Source: Alphaproteobacteria bacterium
GTDB taxonomy: Bacteria; Pseudomonadota; Alphaproteobacteria; Rhizobiales; Rhizobiaceae
Length of the DNA stretch: 52,818 nt
Assembly (NCBI GenBank): GCA_024280375.1
Contig: JAJRQF010000085.1
Coordinates: 1 to 52,818 of the forward strand
Direction: 5' to 3'
The notes under the pieces: generated by a model
Databases searched by the model: none
The model's input: only the letters and a program-made list of their open reading frames with translations
Told to the model about the DNA's origin: nothing
In this document: in pieces, positions 36,581 to 44,918 of the stretch
Layout of the letters: each line of letters begins with the position of its first letter
Position numbering within the stretch: the first letter of the stretch is position 1
Translations under genes and position numbers: made by a program

Positions 36581-37771
36581 TTATTCGTTTGCGGTTACCT
36601 TAACGGCCAAAGCGCCGATCAGCGATGTGGGGGCCGCCATGCCCATGCCCATCAGCTCTGAAAAGGCCAGGGGTTTGGCGGGCTTTGCGGCAATTGTGAT
36701 ATTACCCGGCTCGCCAACAAAGCGGCCAACAGCCCCGGTCAGCATGGTAACAAATTCCGGATTTCCCAAGCCACCAAGCATCATTGGCATCATCACGGGC
36801 ACCATTTTAGCCACATCATCCGCCGAGCCACCCATGGTGGTCGCCTGCATCTTCAATACCCGGCGGGTAATTGAATCGTCTTTAAAGCTGATTTTAGCAT
36901 TTTCAAAAAATAATTTTGGCAATTCGGCCATCATGGCTAATCCGGCCGCCTGCGGATTGCCGCTTGCCGCGGTATTGGCTTTTTGCAACCGGTCAGCCAG
37001 GTCCGCCGTGTAGCCATTAAGCGTGAACAAAATGCTCAATGTGCCAACATTGTCAACTTTGAGATCATATTTCGATATTTCCAGGCGCCCGTCGCTCGGG
37101 TTCCACGAGCCGCCAAAATCAAGAGTGCCTGTGAATTTGCCGTCATAACCGAGTTTTTTCAAACCCTGCTTAAATTTTGCATCACCGGCTTCGGTAAAGT
37201 CGAGAGAAATTCCGTTGGCATTTGCATTGATGTCAATCGGTTGGCCGTTGACGATATCGCCATACTGAATATCGAGCATCGCCATGCCGCCCACCGGCTT
37301 GCCGTTCATTGTCACATTGAGGTTTTTGGCGCTGAGGCCGGAAAAATACACCATGCGTTTAACCACGTCTGGAATGTCTTTCGACGGCAGGATAAAGTTT
37401 TGAACCGCCGCTTCGTCTATGCTGACACCAACTTCTTTGTTGGTAAAACTGATGTTTTCATAAACAACTGAGCCCACGGTCAGGCTGCCATCAGAGTTTT
37501 CTGCAATAGAGTTGAATTGAATATTATTAATGGCAACAGGCTTTCCGCCGGGAAATGTGAGACTAACGCCTTTAAGATTGAAGGAGTCTCCATTGTCATC
37601 TTCAATTGAAGCGTAAGAAAACTTTTGGCCCTGACCCTCGTTGAAGGCGGCAAAGCGGTCGACCACTTTTTTTGCTTCAATTGCAAATGAAAAGCTGGAA
37701 GACGAAAGCAGCAGCAGGGTAGCGAATGCACCAGTTACGGTTTTATGTGCAAATATCGAAAAATGAGGCAT
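36581..37771 (-). CDS. conserved exported protein, unknown function
   Basis: This 396-residue protein starts with a signal peptide (MPHFSIFAHKTVTGAFATLLLLSSSSFSFA). The mature part is rich in beta-strand-like segments (LKGVSLTFPGGKPVAINNIQ, YDGKFTGTLDFGGSW) and contains methionine-rich runs such as MVPVMMPMMLGGLG. It is reminiscent of periplasmic beta-rich scaffold proteins, but I do not recognise a named family. It is divergent from parC. Confidence 0.75.
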   Translation of the reverse strand: MPHFSIFAHKTVTGAFATLLLLSSSSFSFAIEAKKVVDRFAAFNEGQGQKFSYASIEDDNGDSFNLKGVSLTFPGGKPVAINNIQFNSIAENSDGSLTVGSVVYENISFTNKEVGVSIDEAAVQNFILPSKDIPDVVKRMVYFSGLSAKNLNVTMNGKPVGGMAMLDIQYGDIVNGQPIDINANANGISLDFTEAGDAKFKQGLKKLGYDGKFTGTLDFGGSWNPSDGRLEISKYDLKVDNVGTLSILFTLNGYTADLADRLQKANTAASGNPQAAGLAMMAELPKLFFENAKISFKDDSITRRVLKMQATTMGGSADDVAKMVPVMMPMMLGGLGNPEFVTMLTGAVGRFVGEPGNITIAAKPAKPLAFSELMGMGMAAPTSLIGALAVKVTANE

Positions 37772-37979
37772 ATATGTTCCTTGTTATTTTTGAGCTATAA
37801 ATTTGATGCAAACATACCGGGATTTCTATAGTCTTACTGTGACCACATGCACATCAAATTTATGTCAGGCGTTAATGTTGGTCGCTGGTGCCGAATTATG
37901 TGCCTAAAACTTGCACATTTGATAGCAATTATCACTGATACCCTTGCTCGCAACAAAGCTGCACGGTATTTCATGCCTT

Positions 37980-40253
37980 ATGGGAAAACAACTGATTCCA
38001 CCTGGTGGTGATGATAATAGTGGCAGTGGTGGCGATAATATTGCCTCAGTCGATCTGAAAGCAGCGCTTGAAGAGCGTTATCTCGCCTATGCGCTATCAA
38101 CAATCATGGGCAGGGCGCTGCCCGATGTGCGCGATGGTTTAAAGCCTGTGCACCGGCGAATTTTGCACGCCATGCGGATTTTGCGGCTTGACCCTAATTC
38201 GGGCTACAAAAAATGCGCCCGAATTGTCGGCGATGTGATCGGTAAATATCACCCCCACGGCGACCAGTCCGTCTATGACGCGCTGGTGCGTTTGGCGCAG
38301 GATTTTGCCGTGCGCTATCCGCTGGTCGACGGGCAGGGCAACTTTGGCAATGTGGATGGCGATAACGCCGCCGCAATGCGTTATACTGAAGCGCGGATGA
38401 CCGAGGTTTCAACCCTGTTGTTGCAGGGTATGGATGAAGATGCGGTTGATTTTCGCGAAACCTATGATGGCGAAGACAAAGAGCCGATCGTTTTACCCGG
38501 CGCTTTTCCAAACTTGCTGGCTAATGGCTCAAGCGGCATTGCGGTTGGCATGGCGACATCCGTCCCCCCCCACAATGCGGCAGAACTTTGTGAAGCCGCC
38601 CAGCATCTGATCAAGTTTCCTAATGCTGGTTTTGACAAGTTGCTGGAAATGGTGCCGGGGCCGGATTTCCCCACCGGTGGCACAATAATCGAAAGCCGCG
38701 AAACCATTCTCAACGCCTATAAAACCGGTCGTGGTGGTTTCAGGGTTCGGGCAAAATGGAACAAGGAAGATACCAAGCGCGGTGGCTATCAGATAATTAT
38801 TACCGAGATTCCTTATCAGGTACAAAAATCACGTCTGATTGAAAAAATTGCCGAATTGCTGATTGCCAAAAAATTGGTTCTGTTGGGCGATGTGCGCGAT
38901 GAATCCGCCGAAGATATCCGCCTTGTGCTGGAGCCGAAAAACCGGACCGTCGATCCCGTATTGCTGATGGAATCGATGTTCAAGCTCACCGATCTGGAAT
39001 CGCGCGTATCGCTTAACATGAATGTGCTGTCGCACGGCAAGGTGCCAAAAGTGCTTTCCCTGCGTGATGTGCTGCGCGAATGGCTGGATCATCGCAAAGA
39101 TGTACTTATTCGCCGTTCCAAACACCGGCTGAAAAATATTGAACGGCGGCTGGAAATCCTTGGCGGCTTTCTCATTGCCTATCTTAATCTCGATGAGGTT
39201 ATCCGCATAATCCGCTTCGAAGATCATCCTAAACAGATGATGATGACCACCTTTGAGATTACCGATCTACAGGCAGAATCCATCCTCAATATGCGCTTGC
39301 GTTCATTGCGCAAGCTGGAAGAGTTCGAAATCCGCAAGGAATTTGACGATCTCAGCAAGGAAAAAGCCGGTATCGAGGAATTGCTCGCCAGCGAAGACCA
39401 GCAGTGGAAAACTATTCACTGGGAAATTGGTCAGGTTAAAAAGAAATTTGGCAAGGATACCGAACTTGGCGCAAGGCGCACTGATTTTGGCGAGGCTGCC
39501 GAAGTCGATTTGGAAGCCGTACAACAGGCGATGATCGAAAAAGAGCCGGTTACCGTGGTTGTTTCCGAAAAAGGCTGGATCAGGACACTGAGGGGTCATT
39601 TGGCCGATTTTGCAACGCTGACTTTCAAAGAGGGTGACGCGCTGAAGGCGGCGTTCCATGCGGAAACCACAGACAAAGTTTTGATGTTCACCACGGCGGG
39701 CAAATTTTATACGCTTGGCGCCGATAAATTACCCGGTGGTCGCGGCCATGGCGAGCCGGTGCGCGTAATGGTGGATATGGACAATGACGCCGATATTATT
39801 TCAATTTTTGTGCACAATCCAAAGCGCAAATTGCTCATCGCGTCCTCGCTCGGCAATGGATTTGTCGTGCCGGAAGCGGGCACCATCGCCAATACCCGCA
39901 AGGGCAAACAGGTATTGAATGTTAAAATGCCGGTCGAGGCGGTTATCTGTTCATTTGTCGGAGCCGGCGATGACCGGGTTGCCGTGGTTGGCGAAAACCG
40001 CAAACTTCTGGTGTTTAAACTAGAACAGATACCGGAAATGGGACGCGGTAAGGGTGTTCGCCTGCAGCGCTATAAGGATGGCGGCGTTAAGGATGTGAAG
40101 ACCTTTGAAGCGGGCGAGGGGCTTTCATGGATTGATGGTGGCGGGCGAACTCACCTGCGCTCGTTGGATGAACTGGTGGAATTTGTCGGTGAACGCGCCC
40201 AGGCCGGACGCATTGTGCCGCGTGGCTTTCCCAAAAGCGGAAAATTTGAGTGA
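37980..40253 (+). CDS. parC: DNA topoisomerase IV subunit A
   Basis: ParC, with ParE, decatenates daughter chromosomes. The 757-residue product has the winged-helix/QRDR segment [19 protein letters not shown] (residues about 89-107), the catalytic Tyr135 in [11 protein letters not shown], and C-terminal beta-propeller blades ([23 protein letters not shown]). The QRDR position equivalent to E. coli Ser80 is Gln here, which may be native for this group. The frame opens at 37944, but ATG 37980 ([10 protein letters not shown]) is preferred because the acidic N-terminus then matches the family. RT locus follows 44 bases downstream. Confidence 0.95.
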   Translation: MGKQLIPPGGDDNSGSGGDNIASVDLKAALEERYLAYALSTIMGRALPDVRDGLKPVHRRILHAMRILRLDPNSGYKKCARIVGDVIGKYHPHGDQSVYDALVRLAQDFAVRYPLVDGQGNFGNVDGDNAAAMRYTEARMTEVSTLLLQGMDEDAVDFRETYDGEDKEPIVLPGAFPNLLANGSSGIAVGMATSVPPHNAAELCEAAQHLIKFPNAGFDKLLEMVPGPDFPTGGTIIESRETILNAYKTGRGGFRVRAKWNKEDTKRGGYQIIITEIPYQVQKSRLIEKIAELLIAKKLVLLGDVRDESAEDIRLVLEPKNRTVDPVLLMESMFKLTDLESRVSLNMNVLSHGKVPKVLSLRDVLREWLDHRKDVLIRRSKHRLKNIERRLEILGGFLIAYLNLDEVIRIIRFEDHPKQMMMTTFEITDLQAESILNMRLRSLRKLEEFEIRKEFDDLSKEKAGIEELLASEDQQWKTIHWEIGQVKKKFGKDTELGARRTDFGEAAEVDLEAVQQAMIEKEPVTVVVSEKGWIRTLRGHLADFATLTFKEGDALKAAFHAETTDKVLMFTTAGKFYTLGADKLPGGRGHGEPVRVMVDMDNDADIISIFVHNPKRKLLIASSLGNGFVVPEAGTIANTRKGKQVLNVKMPVEAVICSFVGAGDDRVAVVGENRKLLVFKLEQIPEMGRGKGVRLQRYKDGGVKDVKTFEAGEGLSWIDGGGRTHLRSLDELVEFVGERAQAGRIVPRGFPKSGKFE

Positions 40254-40297
40254 GGGGATGATTTCATTAATTTTATTAGTTGCTGGGATAACTTTGA

Positions 40298-41464
40298 ATG
40301 GCAGATGTATCTAAATTAATTACCAAGAAAAACTCTCGACCTATTTGGAAAAAACTAAAGAGCAGCATTGTTCCAATTGTTACATTATCAGAGCTAAATG
40401 AAATCGACAAATTTATAGATAAGATAAACAGAGACCTGAATAACAATAATTATGTTCCAAATATTGGGCACGGGTATTTGGGATTTCCAAAGGAAAATGG
40501 ATGCACAAGATTTGTTCCAATTCTAACAAAAGAGGACATGGTTGTTTATTACCTTTTGGTGCTTTCACTTCAAGACTATCTTGTGCATGATTTACCCGGC
40601 GTCTATGGCGCTTGGAGATCAGTACCTACTAATGCAAATAAAGATGAAGGCGTAAGTTTTGAATTTGAATCAGGCGTATTGGGTCAAGAGGAGGCGGAAA
40701 TTGTTGAACCCTATTATGCCGATACACTTTCGAGAAAAGCTTGGTTTAAAAATTGGAATCAGTTCAACGAGTTATTGGCAAGTACATGCGGAACAAATGG
40801 AATTGGAAATTATGTATTAACATCCGATGTAGCAAATTTTTATGATACAATTGATGTAGGAAAATTATGCCAAAAAATTCGTAGCGATGTCTCAGGAAAT
40901 GATGATGTCGTTGCTCTTCTTACATATTTTCTTCAGTATTGGGATAAGAGAATTAAAGGGTATAATCCTTCGTCAAAAGGTATCCCACAGGAAATTATTT
41001 CAGATGCGTCAAGAATGCTAGCAAATTACTACCTGCTGGATTTTGACAAAAAATTTATTGAGAAATGCAAGCGAGAATCTATTGTCTATATTAGATGGGC
41101 TGACGATATTGTGCTATTTGGCAGTTCTCCAAAAAAATTAGAAAATATGATGCACAATGCTTCTCGGATAATGCTGAATTTAGGGCTCAATCTAAGTGCA
41201 GCAAAAACGGTTCATTATTCGAGAAGTGAGTTTCGTAAGTATCGGGCATTGGACTTGTTGGCAGCAATTAAAAATCGAGACGCCAAAAAATTCCTCAAAG
41301 AACTCAAGAGGTTTGAAGTGCATTGTAACGAAAACGGGGGTAGAATTGACACGGTCGTAAAGGCATCACTAAACATGTTGGTAAATGTACCCTCGTCACA
41401 GACAATATTTGCAAAGAATTATATTGAGCAAAATTTAGAAAATACTGCTTTCTCTCGTCATTAA
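40298..41464 (+). CDS. reverse transcriptase of unassigned group
   Basis: This 388-residue RT has the polymerase blocks in order: RFVPILTKEDMVVYYLLV (residues 71-88), catalytic Asp177 in TSDVANFYDTID, GIPQE (228-232), the metal-binding WADD (267-270, in place of YADD) in IVYIRWADDIVLFG, and LGLNLSAAKT with Lys303. It lacks a maturase domain, retron signatures and a DGR template/variable pair. The locus is clearly more AT-rich than parC or the surrounding genes, so it was probably acquired. The frame ends with a TAA at 41464, just after a canonical -1 slippery heptamer (41431-41437), and the -1 frame continues into the next ORF. It may be a defence-associated RT (inference). Confidence 0.85.
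   Translation: MADVSKLITKKNSRPIWKKLKSSIVPIVTLSELNEIDKFIDKINRDLNNNNYVPNIGHGYLGFPKENGCTRFVPILTKEDMVVYYLLVLSLQDYLVHDLPGVYGAWRSVPTNANKDEGVSFEFESGVLGQEEAEIVEPYYADTLSRKAWFKNWNQFNELLASTCGTNGIGNYVLTSDVANFYDTIDVGKLCQKIRSDVSGNDDVVALLTYFLQYWDKRIKGYNPSSKGIPQEIISDASRMLANYYLLDFDKKFIEKCKRESIVYIRWADDIVLFGSSPKKLENMMHNASRIMLNLGLNLSAAKTVHYSRSEFRKYRALDLLAAIKNRDAKKFLKELKRFEVHCNENGGRIDTVVKASLNMLVNVPSSQTIFAKNYIEQNLENTAFSRH
41431..41437 (+). other. canonical -1 ribosomal frameshift heptamer A AAT TTA
   Basis: In the RT reading frame the codons are CAA-AAT-TTA, so the heptamer A-AAT-TTA (41431-41437) is in the zero frame, as in retroviral -1 frameshift sites such as that of Rous sarcoma virus. The -1 frame is open from 41428 to the stop at 41733. 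No strong stimulatory hairpin is seen 5-9 bases downstream; a weak TCGT/ACGA stem begins about 17 bases later. The site can therefore be programmed, a mutation scar, or a coincidence. Confidence 0.7.
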
Positions 41465-41478
41465 ACGAAGGGCAATTT

Positions 41479-41733
41479 TTGAAGAGATACCAAATTTTTG
41501 GTGATGTAGAGCGAAATATGAGGAAGGATTTAAAAATAATTTTATCGAAGCCCTATGCCGCTCCTCGAGCTGTGTATTTAAGTTTTATCGCAAGATTTTT
41601 TACGAAGTTGATGAGCCTTGGCATTGCAAAAATCAAGTTAAGTAATATCGTAAATCTAATTGAGAAAAATGATGGGGATAGTGAAATAATTCGGAAAATT
41701 TGCGTTGAACAAACCCGTGCGCGATTGCAGTAG
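41479..41733 (+). CDS. C-terminal part of the RT reading frame, or small partner protein
   Basis: This ORF of 84 residues is in the -1 frame relative to the RT and is open upstream to 41428. After a -1 shift at 41431-41437 it would join the RT to give about 478 residues (380 + 98). Alternatively TTG 41479 has AAGGG at 41468-41472 with six-base spacing, so a separate protein is possible. The sequence is helical (AVYLSFIARFFTKLMSLGIA, VNLIEKNDGDSEIIRKICVE), basic, and shares the AT-rich composition of the RT. It could also be a remnant of a single gene broken by an indel. Confidence 0.6.
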   Translation: MKRYQIFGDVERNMRKDLKIILSKPYAAPRAVYLSFIARFFTKLMSLGIAKIKLSNIVNLIEKNDGDSEIIRKICVEQTRARLQ

Positions 41734-41836
41734 TGAATATTCAGTATATTAGTTACCATTCACGTAAATCTCGCTTGATTGTGATAGTCTCGCTTCTTTC
41801 GTGATTATCTATGATATTATCAATTGTATATAATCT

Positions 41837-41885
41837 CTGTCATCCGATGGCAGGAATTACAATAAATGTATACCCATGCATTTAT
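41837..41885 (+). other. two adjacent stem-loops downstream of the RT locus
   Basis: Hairpin 1: CTGTCAT (41837-41843) with ATGGCAG (41847-41853), 7 bp with one G-U, loop CCG. Hairpin 2: ATAAATGTAT (41862-41871) with ATGCATTTAT (41876-41885), 10 bp with one G-U, loop ACCC. They lie in the 196-base AT-rich gap after the RT. Such structure might belong to an RT-associated non-coding RNA or to the leader of the next gene. Confidence 0.45.
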
Positions 41886-41887
41886 AA

Positions 41888-41923
41888 CTCCAGTTCAAAT
41901 GGATTTTACCTTTTACACTGGAG
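41888..41923 (+). promoter_or_regulatory. hairpin that sequesters the LysM ribosome-binding site
   Basis: CTCCAGT (41888-41894) pairs perfectly with ACTGGAG (41917-41923), whose GGAG is the Shine-Dalgarno six bases before the ATG at 41930. An inner stem (AAATGG with CCTTTT, one mismatch) lies beyond a 2x2 internal loop. The layout fits a translational switch or thermosensor-like structure. Confidence 0.6.
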
Positions 41924-41929
41924 ATAGTC

Positions 41930-42421
41930 ATGACAATCACAAAAATTATAACATCTATTACTATGTTGGCGATGGCCACAATTATAGTGCCAACAATCAC
42001 GCAGGCCGCATCGCATGGCGGAAATGCTGCTGTCAAAAAAGATAAAATGGCCAAAGATGCCATGATGAAGAAAGATGAAATGGCCAAGGATGCCATGATG
42101 AAAAAAGACGAGATGGCCAAAGATGCTGCCATGAAGAAAGACGCAATGGCCAAGGATGCCATGATGAAAAAAGATGAAATGGCCAAAGATGCCGCCATGA
42201 AGAAAGATGCAATGGCTAAAGACGCTATGATGAAAAAAGACGAGATGGCCAAGGACGCCATGATGACGTCTCATTACGTTATCAAATCAGGTGACAGCCT
42301 TTGGACAATTGCCCAAGGCGCTTATGGTGATGGAGCCATGTGGACGAAGATAATGGCCGCAAATTCAAATATCGATGCGGATAGATTGATCGTTGGTAAA
42401 ACCATCAATCTGCCAAAATAA
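41930..42421 (+). CDS. secreted LysM protein with MXKDX-type repeats
   Basis: This 163-residue protein has a signal peptide (MTITKIITSITMLAMATIIV... to TQAAS). Residues about 36-112 are seven units of an 11-residue repeat, MAKDAMMKKDE, of the pentapeptide MXKDX-repeat type. A LysM domain follows (HYVIKSGDSLWTIAQGAYGD, then IVGKTINLP, residues about 115-162), which binds peptidoglycan or chitin-like glycans. The repeat is highly conserved at the DNA level (33-bp units, 42047-42265). Translation may be limited by the hairpin over the ribosome-binding site. Confidence 0.85.
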   Translation: MTITKIITSITMLAMATIIVPTITQAASHGGNAAVKKDKMAKDAMMKKDEMAKDAMMKKDEMAKDAAMKKDAMAKDAMMKKDEMAKDAAMKKDAMAKDAMMKKDEMAKDAMMTSHYVIKSGDSLWTIAQGAYGDGAMWTKIMAANSNIDADRLIVGKTINLPK

Positions 42422-42442
42422 TCTTTAGCTTTCAGTTTAATA

Positions 42443-42473
42443 AGGCGCATTCAGTGGAATATTGAATGCGCCT
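42443..42473 (+). terminator. 11-bp hairpin after the LysM gene
   Basis: AGGCGCATTCA (42443-42453) pairs perfectly with TGAATGCGCCT (42463-42473) around a nine-base loop. It lies 21 bases after the LysM stop. There is no clear T-run, so it may end or stabilise the transcript. Confidence 0.6.
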
Positions 42474-42474
42474 A

Positions 42475-42743
42475 AAGCTTGTCTCCTAAAAGTGGGCACC
42501 GGTTTTAGGAATAAAGACATGCGAAAACAAAAAAGCTTGTCTCCTAAAAGCATGCCCTCGGACTTGATCCGTTGGTGGGCACCGGTTTTAGGAATAAAGA
42601 CATGCGAAAACAAAAAAGCTTGTCTCCTAAAAGCATGCCCTCGGACTTGATCCGTTGGTGGGCACCGGTTTTAGGAATAAAGACCAAGCGAAAACAGATA
42701 GATAAAGCATATTGAGTAAATACCAATGAATGCGATATGCTTT
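42475..42743. repeat. R3 repeat, three tandem units
   Basis: A short unit starts at 42475, followed by two 83-base units starting at 42533 and 42616. Each contains GTGGGCACCGGTTTTAGGAA, and the two long units carry an inserted segment with CGGACTTGATCCG. The array ends with a 9-bp hairpin, AAAGCATAT (42704-42712) with ATATGCTTT (42735-42743). No gene is supported in the 631-base gap 42422-43052, which this array and R1 copy F fill. Confidence 0.85.
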
Positions 42744-43010
42744 AGACTGCATCATGTTTTAATTTAAGCAGTCAGGCTGCGATCGGAGCCCTGTGCACAA
42801 ATCGATGAAGTCGATTTGAGGGCGGAACTGGCCCGGTGCTTATGCACCGCCCCTCCTGAGCTTGTCGAGGGGGAAGGTCGGGCATAGCTCAAGTTGCACG
42901 TTGAGCCCGAACTTGATCTAGGCGAAGCGCAAAACTTGAGTATCAAAATTGCCCGAATGGCCGTGAGCGAAAACAAACTTGAGCGATTCCATCTAAAGAA
43001 GAATCGCTCC
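42742..43010. repeat. R1 copy F with embedded R2 module
   Basis: Five-prime hairpin GACTGC (42745-42750) pairs with GCAGTC (42768-42773). Core hairpin CGGTGC-TTAT-GCACCG follows, then an R2 module with arms CTCAAGTT and AACTTGAG, then GGCCGTGAGCGAAAA. The 3-prime hairpin is GAGCGATTC (42981-42989) with GAATCGCTC (43001-43009). Confidence 0.85.
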
Positions 43011-43052
43011 AGCAATTTTCGGTAATTTTAAATGAAATCTATGGTAATTTGA

Positions 43053-43517
43053 ATGGGATTTTATATCTCGTTTATCCAGGCCAGTCATTTGCCCATTCTC
43101 GTTACACTTTTTATCGCAGCATTCACATCTGCAACCCTGTTGCCGGGTTCCTCGGAAATTGTTTTGGCAACGGTTCTGGCGACAAAATCGGCCCCGTTGT
43201 TCACAGCTGTTGGCGTGGCAACCATCGGCAATACGCTAGGCTCCTGCATTAATTGGGGCATGGGGCGGTATTTCGCGCAATTTCGCCATAAAAGCTGGTT
43301 TCCGGTTTCAGAAGAAAAATTCGATTCCTATCAAAACTGGTATAATAAATGGGGATTTTGGTCATTGCTCGCCTCATGGGTGCCAATAATCGGCGATCCA
43401 CTTACCGTGGTTGCGGGCGTGGCGCGGGCGCCATTTCTGCATTTTCTGCTAATTGTCTTCATCGCAAAGCTAGGTCGATATCTCATAGTTGCGGGCGCGA
43501 TTTCATGGATTTGGTAG
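43053..43517 (+). CDS. YqaA family membrane protein (DedA-like)
   Basis: This 154-residue inner-membrane protein of the YqaA/SNARE-associated group related to DedA has the conserved block TLLPGSSEIVLATVLA, then TIGNTLGSCINWGMGR, then the late VPIIGDPLTVVAGVAR. DedA relatives act in lipid flipping and envelope maintenance, but YqaA itself is not characterised. R1 copy F ends 43 bases upstream. Confidence 0.88.
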   Translation: MGFYISFIQASHLPILVTLFIAAFTSATLLPGSSEIVLATVLATKSAPLFTAVGVATIGNTLGSCINWGMGRYFAQFRHKSWFPVSEEKFDSYQNWYNKWGFWSLLASWVPIIGDPLTVVAGVARAPFLHFLLIVFIAKLGRYLIVAGAISWIW

Positions 43518-43628
43518 GCAATCCAATAACATTAAAATAAAATTTGTGTCTGATCAGTGCATTCGGTAACATCGCAGAAAAACATCTATCATTAAACTGG
43601 GTAAATGCTGTTAAACTGGGAGAGATTT

Positions 43629-44855
43629 ATGCAAAATGGTCAAGCGGAATTGAATTTATACAATCGTGCACTGAAAATGACTGGGGTATTAATGGGGGCA
43701 ATCCTGTTGACCAGTTTTTCAATTCCAGACGCCAATGCAAAACTGGTCAAACGGTTCAAAGTGAATGCATGGAAGGGTGGCATTTATACCAGCAACAAAA
43801 CTGGAAATTTCAGCCATTGCGCGGCATCGGCCAAATATAAAAGCGGGATCACCCTGTTTTTTTCCGTCACCAAAACGTTTAATTGGCAGGTAGGATTTGC
43901 CAAACCCTCCTGGAATATGGAGATCGGGAAAACCTACCCGGTTCGCTATCAGGTAGATCGTCATAAGGTCTTTAGTGGCAACGCGCGTGCGGCAACAAAC
44001 AAGCTGGCAATAATCAAACTTCCGGCAAAAGCCGCACTGTTTAACCAGATGCGCCGCGGACAGGTTTTATATGTTAAGGCCGGCAAAGATTTGTTGAAGT
44101 TCAGGCTAACCAGCACAAAACTTTTGCTTTCAAGATTATTGCGTTGTGCCAAGCGCAATAAAAATCTGGTGGCAAACAGCTCTCTTTCCGCTAACTCAAA
44201 CCTTTCAGGCTCAGACAACCCGTTTGAGAGTAAGGCCAGCCCGTTTTCGAGCAATTCTGGCCAACCAAATACGCCAAAACGGAAGAAAACCATTGTATCT
44301 GCAGCCTATCATCAAGAGGCAAGACAATGGTTTCAACGAACTCTTGCCAACAATCTATCCGACAATGGCCAAACTTATCGAATTGTCAGGAATGAGGGAA
44401 AAGCGCAAAACCTATACAAAAAATACGCGATTGTTTGGCGAATCGGCCAAAAAACCGGCATCCTGGGCTCAATGAGAATAGTTGCCACGCGCAAACCTTC
44501 CGCATTGTCGAACCAGGCATTGGCCAATGAAGCGCGCTTGTGCAAAGGCGATTTTGCCTCGCGGTTTTTGGAGAATGGCGAAGTTTCATCCAGACCGATT
44601 GTTCGTTTGATGGCTTCCTGCAAATTGAAAAACGGGAAAAAATGGAATGTCTATTATGCCATTTCCGAGCGCGAGCGCGGCGGCTCCTACGTGGTGACAT
44701 TGCTTTCAAGCAAAGCAACTGGCAGTGCAGTGTTGCAGGCAGGTGACCAGATTAGCGGTAACATGCAGATTGCCAGCACAACGACTTCCCGCACCGAGGT
44801 GGAGGAAGACGATTTACCCATTCGCGATGAAGATGAAAAGGTCGTGACATACTAA
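43629..44855 (+). CDS. exported protein, unknown function
   Basis: This protein of about 408 residues starts at ATG 43629 with GGGAGAG just upstream; the earlier ATG at 43605 is less likely. A signal segment (MTGVLMGAILLTSFSIPDANA) follows an N-terminal extension of about 16 residues. The N-terminal half contains GGIYTSNKTGNFSHCAASAKY, the middle is Ser/Asn-rich and probably disordered, and the C-terminal half has two Cys (EARLCKGD, MASCKLK). The end is acidic (EVEEDDLPIRDEDEK). I do not recognise a family. Confidence 0.7.
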   Translation: MQNGQAELNLYNRALKMTGVLMGAILLTSFSIPDANAKLVKRFKVNAWKGGIYTSNKTGNFSHCAASAKYKSGITLFFSVTKTFNWQVGFAKPSWNMEIGKTYPVRYQVDRHKVFSGNARAATNKLAIIKLPAKAALFNQMRRGQVLYVKAGKDLLKFRLTSTKLLLSRLLRCAKRNKNLVANSSLSANSNLSGSDNPFESKASPFSSNSGQPNTPKRKKTIVSAAYHQEARQWFQRTLANNLSDNGQTYRIVRNEGKAQNLYKKYAIVWRIGQKTGILGSMRIVATRKPSALSNQALANEARLCKGDFASRFLENGEVSSRPIVRLMASCKLKNGKKWNVYYAISERERGGSYVVTLLSSKATGSAVLQAGDQISGNMQIASTTTSRTEVEEDDLPIRDEDEKVVTY

Positions 44856-44918
44856 ATAAAACTGGGGGGGCGCGAATGAGATTAAACTCATATCCTGCTT
44901 CAAATCAATGGTATTGAA

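Noticed and set aside
40298-41733. Retron, group II intron or diversity-generating retroelement
   Set aside because: No retron-specific motifs or msr/msd-type inverted repeats next to the RT, no maturase domain or intron domain V, and no template/variable repeat pair were seen.
41857-42274. Minus-strand ORFs with repeated MASLAISSFFI or HGGIFGHFIFFHHG-type sequences
   Set aside because: They are antisense readings of the 33-bp repeats of the LysM/MXKDX gene, which has a signal peptide, a LysM domain and a ribosome-binding site.
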